From Blepharisma japonicum (Eukaryota; Ciliophora; Heterotrichea; Heterotrichida; Blepharismidae), in contig CATKHK010000011.1 of assembly GCA_949751835.1 (NCBI GenBank), positions 327-64,326 of the forward strand: a stretch of 64,000 bases of DNA. The letters are read 5' to 3'. The translations under genes and the position numbers were made by a program. Positions 55,240 to 64,000 of the stretch are shown here, in pieces (position 1 is the stretch's first letter; each line of letters begins with the position of its first letter). A model generated the notes under the pieces. That model did no database searches, was not told the DNA's origin, and worked only from the letters and a program-made list of their open reading frames with translations.

Positions 55240-56093
55240 TGATATGATAAATTTAAATCATGGGATCCAGCTGGCAAGGAATATTTCCGAGCTTTATAAG
55301 ATCAATAAGTAGTCGTTTGGGGACGCAAAAATTCTCGGGTTTGTTGGGTATATGTAGCAGAGTCCCTTATCAGCAGTAAAAGTGGGCTTTTTTTCATAGC
55401 AGTTCTAGATGGCCTGAGAAAGGCTTTATTTTCATGAGGAGACCCTGGCTTTGATTGTTGAGGATTAAAGATACTTTTCACATTAATTACATCAGTTTTT
55501 GACTTGTTGGTTTTTATCTTGAAATGTTGAAAAAATTGGTTTGGACCTGGGTATCTTTCCTAATTATTTTTTACTATACTGTTTTCCCTGGTATCTGATG
55601 TAAAATAATTTGATGAAGAATCAATTTTAAAAGATTTACGTCTTTGCAGCATAGAAGAATGCCGAGTTGTCATAGAATGGCTTGGATTGCAAATTTTATT
55701 TACTTCAGAGTCCTGGATAGTGAAATTTTTAACCCATTGCCCATTTGCGTACATTTTTGGAATTTCAGCTGGCTCTGTAGACATGCAGCTAACGCTTGAT
55801 TCAGTTATTACTTTTATAGGTTTATTTGTCAGCTCTTTATAATTTGAATAAATTAATGTTTGCATATGTTCTGCTGATTTATATCGGTTTTTTTCTTTAT
55901 TTCTTTTAATTACGATCTTGCTTCCAATAGAATTGGAGTTTAGCTTAGAATCATTTGATAAATCATCATTTCAAGCAGAAACTCTTGTTTTTGTATGTGT
56001 ATTTCATGCGAAATCACCTAAGTCGAATGCATTTATTTTGTCGCTTTCAAGGGTAAGACTCATTATTGATTTTTGCTCAAGATCTTGTGACAT
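55236..56093 (-). CDS. Unknown basic protein, 280 residues, with one 15-nt intron
   Basis: Exons 56093-55575 (173 codons) and 55559-55236 (108 codons including stop) across GTAAAAAATAATTAG (55560-55574). Without this splice the frame stops at the intron's TAG. The protein is polar, Ser/Lys-rich with NKEKNRYKS and LQRRKSFKID, no membrane helix and no recognised domain. TGA is Trp at several sites. The TAA overlaps the kinesin-14 stop in the opposite direction. Confidence 0.6.
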
Positions 56094-56123
56094 GTTTTAT
56101 TATAAATAATAAGCTTAAAATTG

Positions 56124-57038
56124 ATGTCTTCTAGTACAAGACCTAGTGATATGTGGCTTTCTTTAAGCATTGACGAAAGCTATCACAGTATCCCAAGCAA
56201 AGATTACGATCACATGGACCCTGAACTTGCAGAGCTCGAAAGTCACTCCGTCGATTTAGCCAACAAACTCGAAAGAATTAATGATAATATCAGCGACATA
56301 AAGCGAAAAAGAGATAAAGCCCAGCACAAAATTGAAAGGTGACCATAAATTAGGCTTGAAGATGAAAACTCCTTCCTCTACAAGGAAAACGAAGAACTCG
56401 CAGAAGAAATCAAGCAATTAGAAAGGACACTTTACTTATGACAGCATCAAGAACAGTTAAAATCGCCCAGGAACAAATTCGTCCAAAGCTCAATATTTAA
56501 TAGAGCTTCCTTACAATTATCGAACTCAATACTAAGCAAGTCTTCATCAATGGTAAGTGAAGAAGACCCAGACGATGACTTAAGCACAGTTGAGTCAATA
56601 AAACAGCAAATTATTGAAATGAAAAATACTTTCCAAGACCAAGCTATTGTATTGTATCAGTTGCAGGATTTTATTAATGAAACTCATGAGGACAGGATTG
56701 AGTTTCAAAAAATAGTATTGGAGGTTGAAAATGATAGGAAAAAGGCTTCACAGCTTATAGAAGATTATTATGTAAAAAAAGCGACCAATTTTGAATGCAT
56801 GAGGTCAGAAGGGTCTTCTTTATTTGCTGGGAGTTTAGCACGAAGCAGCATTGAAGAAGATATGACATTTGGGGTTCACGAAAAGCAGAATTCTTTTAAG
56901 AATCCTCATATTTTACCGAAAATACCCAAAAAAAAGAAAAATATGTTTTGCGATTATATTAATTCAAAAAGGAAAAAGAAACTAATTAAAAATGATGCAC
57001 TTAGCAGATCACAGATTGTGAAGCATAGGAACAATTAA
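56124..57038 (+). CDS. Coiled-coil protein, 299 residues, with one 15-nt intron
   Basis: Exons 56124-56338 and 56354-57038 across GTGACCATAAATTAG (56339-56353). The donor is GTGA, not GTAA, but the phase-2 join (AG/G, Arg) restores a heptad run (KLERINDNISDIKRKRDK then LEDENSFLYKENEELAEE). TGA at about 56440 reads as Trp. The C-terminus is Lys-rich. Probably cytoskeletal; no specific family. Confidence 0.65.
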
Positions 57039-57075
57039 GGTAAATTAAGGTTGTATTAACATAATAATAGGAAAA

Positions 57076-57345
57076 ATGGAAACTGGCTGCTTTTCTTTCC
57101 ATCATAGTTTGACAAGAATTAACGAACTTCCACTGCTTAATAATCCTGGGGTTTATTTTATTTTAGTGTTATTTGCTATTTATATTATGTGCGTCGTAGC
57201 AGGAAAAAAAGCTGATAATAGAAAGCCTCTTGCGAATTTAAAAAAGCGACCATCAAATACATCAAGGAGCGATATTTATATTGCGCCATCAGAGTTTAGG
57301 CATTTTGATGAAGAGTTAAGTGAGATTAGTAGGGTAGAAAATTAA
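57076..57345 (+). CDS. Small single-pass membrane protein
   Basis: 89 residues. One membrane helix at about 25-43 (GVYFILVLFAIYIMCVVAG) is flanked by a short N-terminus and a basic cytosolic tail (GKKADNRK, LKKRPS). No family is recognised. It is in tandem with the genes on either side, 37 and 53 bp away. Confidence 0.5.
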   Translation: METGCFSFHHSLTRINELPLLNNPGVYFILVLFAIYIMCVVAGKKADNRKPLANLKKRPSNTSRSDIYIAPSEFRHFDEELSEISRVEN

Positions 57346-57398
57346 GCATTATATTATAGCATTTTTTTGAACATTTTAATAAAAAATTGAACTAATAT

Positions 57399-58271
57399 AT
57401 GATCGGCCCACCTATTTGGAATCCAAAACAGCTTTATAACTTAAAGCAGGAAATACAGAATGAAGCTATAAGGCAAAAACAAGAAATCCAAAGAAAAAGA
57501 ATTGCATTGGCATATGAAAGTTTAGAAAGACGAAAAAGTATTGAAAATATGAGCGATTCTGAAGAAATGCCTAAAAAGCAGCATAAGAGATCTAAAACCC
57601 ATCAAGATTATATTCCTGATAAGTCAAAATTAGTAACTCCAGCTGTTTACAATGATCTTAATAAAAACCCAAAAAATAGGGTAAGCTCTATGCAAGAGAG
57701 CTTCAAAGTTTCCGAGACTAGTGATTACGATGCAAAAGTATCAAGAAAATCAAAGATTTTCAGTTCTTGTGATAGCAGGTCATCTGATTATAATGAAAGG
57801 AAAAATATGCTCAAATCAGTTATGTTCCCTTTATATCTTTCTAATATAAAAGTTGACCAAAAATTAACCCAATCAATAGTAAATAAACAAAATAGCCCAA
57901 ATGAGAAACAAAAAACAAAAGAAGCAGCATTAGACGAACTTGCAAAAATCTTGGCTGAGAAAAAATTGAATAAATCGGTTAGGAACACTATAAGTGAGGT
58001 ATTAAAGAGTTCTGAAATTGAACGTTCTACAGACTGTAAAGTGAAAAGTCGAAAACAAAAACGAAATAAGCTTTCTAAATCGTTAGACAGCTCTCTAAAA
58101 GAATGCATTAGCACTTACAAAGATGCTATTAATGATTATGGGATAAATCAAGGACAATTTTATGGATTTATTCCTCCAGAACCTAACAAAAGCAGCTACA
58201 AAAATAAGCACAAAAACAATTTAAAAGATTTTCTTCCTTTAATTGACAAAGGAAGACTAAAAATTAAATGA
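57399..58271 (+). CDS. Unknown basic protein, 290 residues
   Basis: ATG 57399 (MIGPPIWNPKQLYNLKQE) to TGA-free TAA-type end at 58269-58271. Rich in Lys, Ser and Arg; helical at the N-terminus, otherwise disordered. No domain is recognised. A role on nucleic acid or as a cytoskeletal linker is only a guess. Confidence 0.5.
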   Translation: MIGPPIWNPKQLYNLKQEIQNEAIRQKQEIQRKRIALAYESLERRKSIENMSDSEEMPKKQHKRSKTHQDYIPDKSKLVTPAVYNDLNKNPKNRVSSMQESFKVSETSDYDAKVSRKSKIFSSCDSRSSDYNERKNMLKSVMFPLYLSNIKVDQKLTQSIVNKQNSPNEKQKTKEAALDELAKILAEKKLNKSVRNTISEVLKSSEIERSTDCKVKSRKQKRNKLSKSLDSSLKECISTYKDAINDYGINQGQFYGFIPPEPNKSSYKNKHKNNLKDFLPLIDKGRLKIK

Positions 58272-58328
58272 TAAAATAGCAATTTTTTATTTATTAATTT
58301 TCAAATATAATAAAAATGTATAATTTAT

Positions 58329-59114
58329 ATGCAAAATAGCACAAAAATCAATTTATCTATAGAAAAAAAGTTTAAGATTGACTTATACTCAAGGAATTCT
58401 GATCCCCAAATTCTCTCAAGCTATCTGTCATTTCATAATTTCATTGAAAAGAAAGCAGATATTATATGGTATAACTTTAAAAGACCTGCCCCAGAAAATA
58501 GTGCCTTGGATTCGTTTAGCATTTCAAAAAGTAATCATTCCTGAATAATTGAACTTGCAAAAAATTTCAAAATTATTTCCTCAGGGGCTACATCTTGAGG
58601 GTCAAATGCTGTATTTTTTGAAGATTTTGTGTATATCTTTGGAGGAGGCTATAATGGGCGGACCGAAAGGAAAGCGAAAAGATTAGATTTAGTCAGCAAT
58701 AAACTGGAAACTTTAATGCCAATTCCTGAGCCTTCTAAATATTGCTCTTGTGTAGTTTTTTGTAATAAAATTCTTATATCAGGCCAATATTTTGAAGATT
58801 TATATTTATATGATACAATAATTGATACTTATCATCCTTTACTCCTAGGAGTAATAAAGACTTCGCCAAAAGTCGTTTGTACAGGAAACAGCCGAGGGTA
58901 TATTTTTGATACATGAGGCTATTTCTATGAAAGCAACCAAAATGATGAATATATCTGGAATAGTCTTGGGCATACTTTTATTATCCCTGAATACATTTGC
59001 CTTCATCAATATAAAGTTTATGATGGAAACTCTATTTATTTGCTTGCTAATTCTAGTGTTTACCGTTTTGATTTATTGCAAAATGAACTTTTAAAGCTTG
59101 AATATAAAGAATAA
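58329..59114 (+). CDS. Kelch-like beta-propeller protein
   Basis: 261 residues from ATG 58329 to TAA 59114, with TGA codons as Trp (for example SNHSW, ATSWGSN, FDTWGYF). Kelch repeat features: VYIFGGGYNGRTERKAKRL with the double-Gly turn, then repeats around YDTIIDTYHP and KVYDGNSIYLL. It is short for a six-blade propeller, so some blades are divergent or missing. Probably a protein-binding module. Confidence 0.72.
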
Positions 59115-59224
59115 ATATTTAAATAAAATACTCATTGCTACAGAGAGTTTTATATTATAAATGAATAATTTATTATAACTTTTAATGATTACATTAGTTA
59201 TTTAAATAATAATTTAGTATTTAT

Positions 59225-60046
59225 ATGGAAAATAATTTAGAAGATTTTGATTTCGAGTTTCCAGAAGATATTGACAATGTTTTACTTAATTTGGCTGTTC
59301 AGGATGAAGAAAGCTATAAAGAGTTTTTAGTGCCTGTATCTTACACAAAAAATAGGCTTGTCCAAGCTCAGCCTTTCTTTTACAAGTAAAAATTATTCAG
59401 CCCTTTCATTGCATCAAAACCAGAAGACACTGAAATTGACTCAGAAAATCGGCCAATAAAATCAATTTCAATCCCATATGAAGAATCCAACATCCCTACT
59501 ATGCCACTTTGCAAGCCACCTATGAAAAAAGGTGAATTTTTCATGGAAAAAGTTTCCTCATTTTTCAGAGAAAGGCCGATATGGTTAAAAAATGCTATGA
59601 TCCAATCTTTATCTGAAGAAAATTTATCCCAAAACCATCTAAAACAGTATATTATATACAGTTTACTTGCATCTTTAGCATATAGTTATGAAAGTGGCCC
59701 ATGGAGAAATGCATATGTAAGATTTGGCTACAACCCTCGAGATCACCCTGAAAGTGTTTGCTTCCAAGTAATTGATTTCCGCACACGTGAAGACATCATG
59801 ACTTCTTCATCTAAAGGTCCTTATGACCACACTTTTTCATCATTACCCAAACAGCAAGGACAGCTATATCAACTAAGTGACATACAAAATGACCAAATTA
59901 AAGATATTTTGGTTGACCAAGAGTCATTATCACCAGTTTGTACTGTAATAAATATATAGAAAAGAACGGGATGGTTAACAAAAAAAGCGTATGAAGATAT
60001 AAGGAAGATATTGAAGGAAATGTATAATATGCTTAAATTAGAATAA
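59225..60046 (+). CDS. TFIIIC subunit tau95/GTF3C5-like, short form
   Basis: 263 residues from exons 59225-59385, 59401-59944 and 59960-60046 with introns GTAAAAATTATTCAG (59386-59400) and GTAATAAATATATAG (59945-59959). The motif core (RPIWLKNAMIQSL, GPWRNAYVRFGYNPRDHPES and VIDFR, then GWLT) matches the C-terminal conserved region of GTF3C5/TFC1, which in TFIIIC binds the A-box of tRNA genes. The protein is about half the length of the human subunit (519 residues), lacking much of the N-terminus. Confidence 0.8.
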
Positions 60047-60091
60047 ATTTATGAATTTTAGATTGATTTTATATTATTTCATATAGAAAAG

Positions 60092-63000
60092 CTAGCTTTG
60101 CTGCTGATTAGCTTGGCCTGAGCGTCTTTCGAGCTCTGCAAGATATAATGAATTCATATCAGGATATCTTTCGACTGGGTACTCAATTTTTTCACTCGGA
60201 AGCTGGATAAGTGAATATTTCAATTTCCCATCATTTGGGTCAATATATGCACCTTTTATTAAGGCTTCATTTGACAGGATATTTTGTGGGAGCTCATCTT
60301 TTCTGTATTTAATTCTTAAATATGGTATAGATTTAATAATAATATCAATCGCAGCTTTTGTCATGTAATAAAGCCAATAAAAAATAAAATATAAATTCCC
60401 AATAATTATTAAAACAAATAGCAATACTCGAGAAACCTCTTCAATATCATCAGTTAAATAATAAAGTCCACAATAAATTGTAAAAGTCGCTATTAAAACG
60501 GCTTGGGTTTCCATATTATTCAAGTGGCTTAAAGTATAAGGACGCTGATTAGACTGCGCAGCAAATGAAATTAATAAAATAAACAAAACTGTAAGAGCTT
60601 GAATAGGCTTGGAAAAAATAAAAACTGCAAAACAAATTATCGCGATTTTTCTATATAAAATCAAAAATTCCCAGTAATATCTATTTCTTCTATACCCTAT
60701 AAATAAAAATCCAAATTTAAGCATATTTTTACGCTTCGATAATTTTTTTCTGTTTTTGAACATAATAAATAGCACAATTGCAGGCATGCTGAGTCCCCAT
60801 ACAATTATGCTTGGCAAGCCTACTAAAAGTGAATAATATAAGTGCTTGCCTTCCCAACATTTAATTTCTAAGTTTTGTTGAAGCCAGAACCCTAGCCCAT
60901 CAATATATTCACAAGAAAACATCCCAAACATAGCTACAATTATATTTGGGTGGATCATAAATAGTAAAACAACCATGCTAGCTATGAGCTCTCTTTTCAG
61001 TACCTTCCATCTTTTTGTTTTATAAGCAATTCCTAGCCATATAAAAAATGCTCCTGCCCATAGTATTATAGGTAAAACAGCTAGCATAATAATTCTCTGG
61101 TAATACGAATTTTCTAATGAAGCCCCAGATTGTCTTAAAAAGCACTCAGGAGAAAAAATCTGACTTGATATAGTAGCAGTGTTCGACTGAATGTTAAAAA
61201 GCTCAGTAACATAATCAGGCCACTTTAAGTTGAATTGTGTCGTTAAAAATACAAGCTGGACATAATTTGTGAATATTTTTAAATACACTGAATACACATT
61301 TTGTGGCTGATACGCCGATTCCAAAGTAGATTTTACGATAACTCCACATGCTAAAAGTAAAACAATTCCAATTAAAGTAAGAATAATTATATTTCCGGCT
61401 TCCCCAGGACATTTAATACAGACATTATTAGAAGTCCCTGAGTAACCTTCATTACAAGCTTGGCACATATGCCCATAATAACCTGTTTCGCATGAACCTG
61501 TCAGATCATTATTATCAGCTGACCCTGCACAAGCCTTACTATTAGGGCAATTATAAATTATGTCAGATTTTCCTGAAGATCTCCAATATCCAGGCTTCAT
61601 CAACAAAACAGACCCTCCAGGACAAATGGCTCCATCAGGACAAGATTTACATTCAGCGTTAGGGTTTAAGCTATATTTTCCTTGTTCACATTTTTGGCAG
61701 GTAGATCCTGTATTATATTCTCCTGGTGTGCAATTTCTCAGAATAATTTGTAAAATTACTGTGTTGTAATAGTTTGTATTATCATTGGAAGATTTTTGCT
61801 TGGCTGGGTCAATTGAAGAGGTGGAGATTTCTATAAGAGCTGTGGATCCTGGAGTTTCGGAAATGATGAAATTTGAGAAGTTAAAAATACCACGTTGCGC
61901 GATAATTTCTGTAGTACCGGAAATAGCGGTTGTGGAATTATATGCTTTTAAATTACCGCTACTCGAATTATCAGTATTTACTAGATTGCCATACTGATCT
62001 CTCAGCTCAATTTTAAGTGCCTGCGGGAACAATTGTCCTGGGGCTACATTTATGATAGTTCCTACTATTGGAATTCCATCTACATATTTATCTGCAAGAT
62101 ATCTTCCTGAAAAAGGAGTTGCCATCTGCATAGTGACTGGGTAGCTTGCAATATCATTTCCATATTCTGCAGAATTATTATATCAAACATTGTTCGGATC
62201 TATTATAGGCCTTGTCCCATCCCATTTTATAGCTCCACCCTCAACTCCAGCTGCATTTGAATAAAATCAATTTCCTTCTTGAATCTCATACGTCCCACCT
62301 AATGTGCTTCTTAAATATGCTACCCCTCCACTTGAATTTGCATAATTCCATTCAAAATTATTTTTGAGAAAATTAATTGAAACACTTTCTGAATATATTG
62401 CTCCACCATAATAAGCTGAATTATTCAAAAAATAAACGTTGGAAAGATTATAAGGGACAAATCCTTCAATTCCATCTTGCCTTTCGAAATAAATAGCTCC
62501 TCCAGCAACTCATGCTGTATTGTTTTCAAATACAACTGTATTCATATTGCAAGACAAGGTGCTAGTTGAAAATAATGCTCCTCCATAATAGCCATAGCCA
62601 GACTTAAATCAAGTATTGTTTATATTAATGCTTGACAGGCCAAGAGCATAAATTCCAGTAGCATTATAAGTATCAAATAAACTATTAGAAATATCTAAGG
62701 ACCCAGAATTGGAATAAATTATGCCACCTGATGATAAAGCATAGGAGTTTTTAAATTCTGAGCCATTTATAACTATAGTGGCTCCAGTTATTCCATTGAT
62801 TACTCCTCCTTGTGGAGATCAGTTATCCGAAAATAATGAAGTAGTAATATTTAAAGAACTCAGTAAGATTAAAATAGCTCCTCCTTGGTTAGAAGTTCCA
62901 TTTCGCATCACAGAATTTTCAATTGTAGCTTCACTGACGGTGCTTAAATATAGAAAAGAGCCCATAGCTCCATATTGGTTTTCGAATAAGGTTGCATTTA

Positions 63001-64000
63001 TATATATTTTAGCTGCATTTGCATTAATTCCAGGAGTCACAGAACCGCTTAAATTTTCTGAAAAATAACAATAAATTATATTCAAAATTGCATTAATTAC
63101 TTCAATATTTGCTCCTAACTGTGAATAATTATTCACAATTGTAGTATTATAAATCGTGCTCACCTGCTGTGAACCTTGAATATTTGCAACAGAGCCTGGG
63201 GAGCTTGCATTATTTCCTATAATTAAAGAATTTTCGATAGTTATTGATGACTGCTGATCAACGATAATTGTAGAATCAATAGAATTTGATAGAAATTGAC
63301 AGTTTACACAATCAAGGGTGCTTGCAAGTGTAATATATGCAGAGGCTCCTTCATTGCTTAGAAATGTTGTGTTAGTTATTGCTGCTTGGCCATAATCAGT
63401 TACTTTCAGTGAGTTATAATTTTTATAAAAATATAAATTATTTCCAATTACAGTTGATTTTGATACATAAAGGCTTATAGGAGAAGTAAAAGTAAAATTA
63501 GTGTTTTCTATTCAAATCATGGTGCCTCATGCTGGAGAACTTATATACACCGTCATCCCATCACAAGTGCAATTATCAAAAGTTGTATTAAAAATTCCTA
63601 ATATATATCCATCTGATGAATAAAGACCTTGAAACCCGCAGTAAAGCCCTTCATTTTGTTTTGCTTGATAGTTATCAATTAATAAAAATCCGTTATAATG
63701 CCCATCAAACAGTACAGCTCCATTTTCTGACCATGAGCTGGTGATATTGAAATTTCTTATAGTTGCATTATAAAAAGAAATTCTATTTGATATATAAATT
63801 CCTGCTCCATTGCTACTTCGGCATGAATCTATTGATATATCAGAAATAAAAACATCAATAGCTACATTTCAGCTGACACTTTCTATATAAATCGCTCCAC
63901 CTACACCACTCAAAGCAGTGCAATTGCTAAAAGAAGAACTGGTCAATTGCAATACAGGATAAGCTGTATTAGAGAATTTAGGGGAATATCCTAAAGCACC
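60092..64000 (-). CDS. Large beta-helix/Cys-rich/multi-pass membrane protein (partial at the right edge)
   Basis: 3' part of a gene whose 5' end lies beyond 64000; 1303 codons are in view. From the right edge to about 62200 the frame encodes parallel-beta-helix repeats rich in Asn, Ile, Gly and Ser (IENSLIIGNNAS, IYNTTIVNN, GGAIKWDG). Then comes a Cys-rich segment with CTPGEYN, CQKCEQGKYS, CKSCPDGAICPGG, CETGYYGHMC and CIKCPGE, followed by about eight membrane helices and a cytosolic tail. TGA codons (for example 62819, 63511) are Trp. Ciliates have families of such surface proteins; the beta-helix resembles Pmp or adhesin repeats. It probably faces outside the cell with its beta-helix. Confidence 0.78.

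Noticed and set aside
58906-59094. 62-residue plus-strand ORF resembling a membrane protein
   Set aside because: Out-of-frame reading of the kelch gene's 3' end.
1-64000. CRISPR arrays, rRNA or tRNA genes
   Set aside because: No regular spacer-repeat pattern and no cloverleaf could be supported by eye; a tRNAscan run would be decisive.

Overview
The window is the end of a ciliate macronuclear chromosome and looks like Blepharisma, a heterotrich. Three lines of evidence agree. (1) It starts with about 12.5 copies of the 8-bp telomere repeat CCCTAACA. (2) UGA reads as tryptophan: in-frame TGA sits where conserved families require Trp (cyclin LMIDWMVE, PP2C DGLWD, WD40 WDW), while TAA and TAG act as stops. 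(3) Introns are exactly 15 nt; I place 14 of them, starting GTAA, GTAT or GTGA and ending TAG or CAG. Stentor shares the telomere and the tiny introns but uses the standard code, so Blepharisma fits better. The window is very gene-dense, and ORFs called with TGA as a stop are fragments of longer genes. Functions below come from reading motifs by eye; no database search was run.

Left end (1-7.9 kb): telomere, a short subtelomere holding broken gene pieces, then one uninterrupted 2128-codon minus-strand gene with four voltage-gated-type channel repeats, each followed by a cyclic-nucleotide-binding domain (CNBD). This is a single-chain four-repeat CNBD channel, laid out like the sea-urchin sperm CNGK channel. 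It is divergently paired with a 1189-residue plus-strand gene fusing WD40 propellers to a TRP-type channel.

11-16 kb: a local duplication left partial copies of the TRP 3' end and of a coiled-coil/GAR-domain gene's 3' end, with a small unknown gene between the arms. Next come a ubiquitin-like gene lacking the terminal Gly-Gly and a decayed twin of it. 16-25 kb: an unknown protein, a secreted Cys-rich protein, and two tandem kinesins sharing an intron position.

25-42 kb: uridine kinase, a CIPK-like kinase, two tandem ABCG half-transporters (only one with an intron), a membrane-anchored endonuclease/exonuclease/phosphatase-fold protein, a DHHC acyltransferase, a possible LYR protein, a CDCA7-type zinc-finger protein, a VMA21 gene too short for ordinary ORF calling, a poly-Cys-tailed protein, PP2C, a cyclin and coiled-coil proteins.

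42-50 kb: a tandem duplication of a TLC-domain gene plus an LRR gene, in which both TLC copies are intact and one LRR copy is decayed; then an RPRD-like CID protein, an EF-hand protein and a possible LITAF-like zinc protein. 51-64 kb: a CK1 kinase with a CaaX end, a kinesin-14, several small or unknown proteins, a kelch protein, a short TFIIIC tau95/GTF3C5-like protein, and the 3' part of a large beta-helix membrane protein that runs off the right edge.

Themes are membrane signalling (channels, kinases, lipid-modified proteins) and the microtubule cytoskeleton (three kinesins, GAR protein, coiled coils). Local tandem duplication followed by decay of one copy is the main visible evolutionary process.
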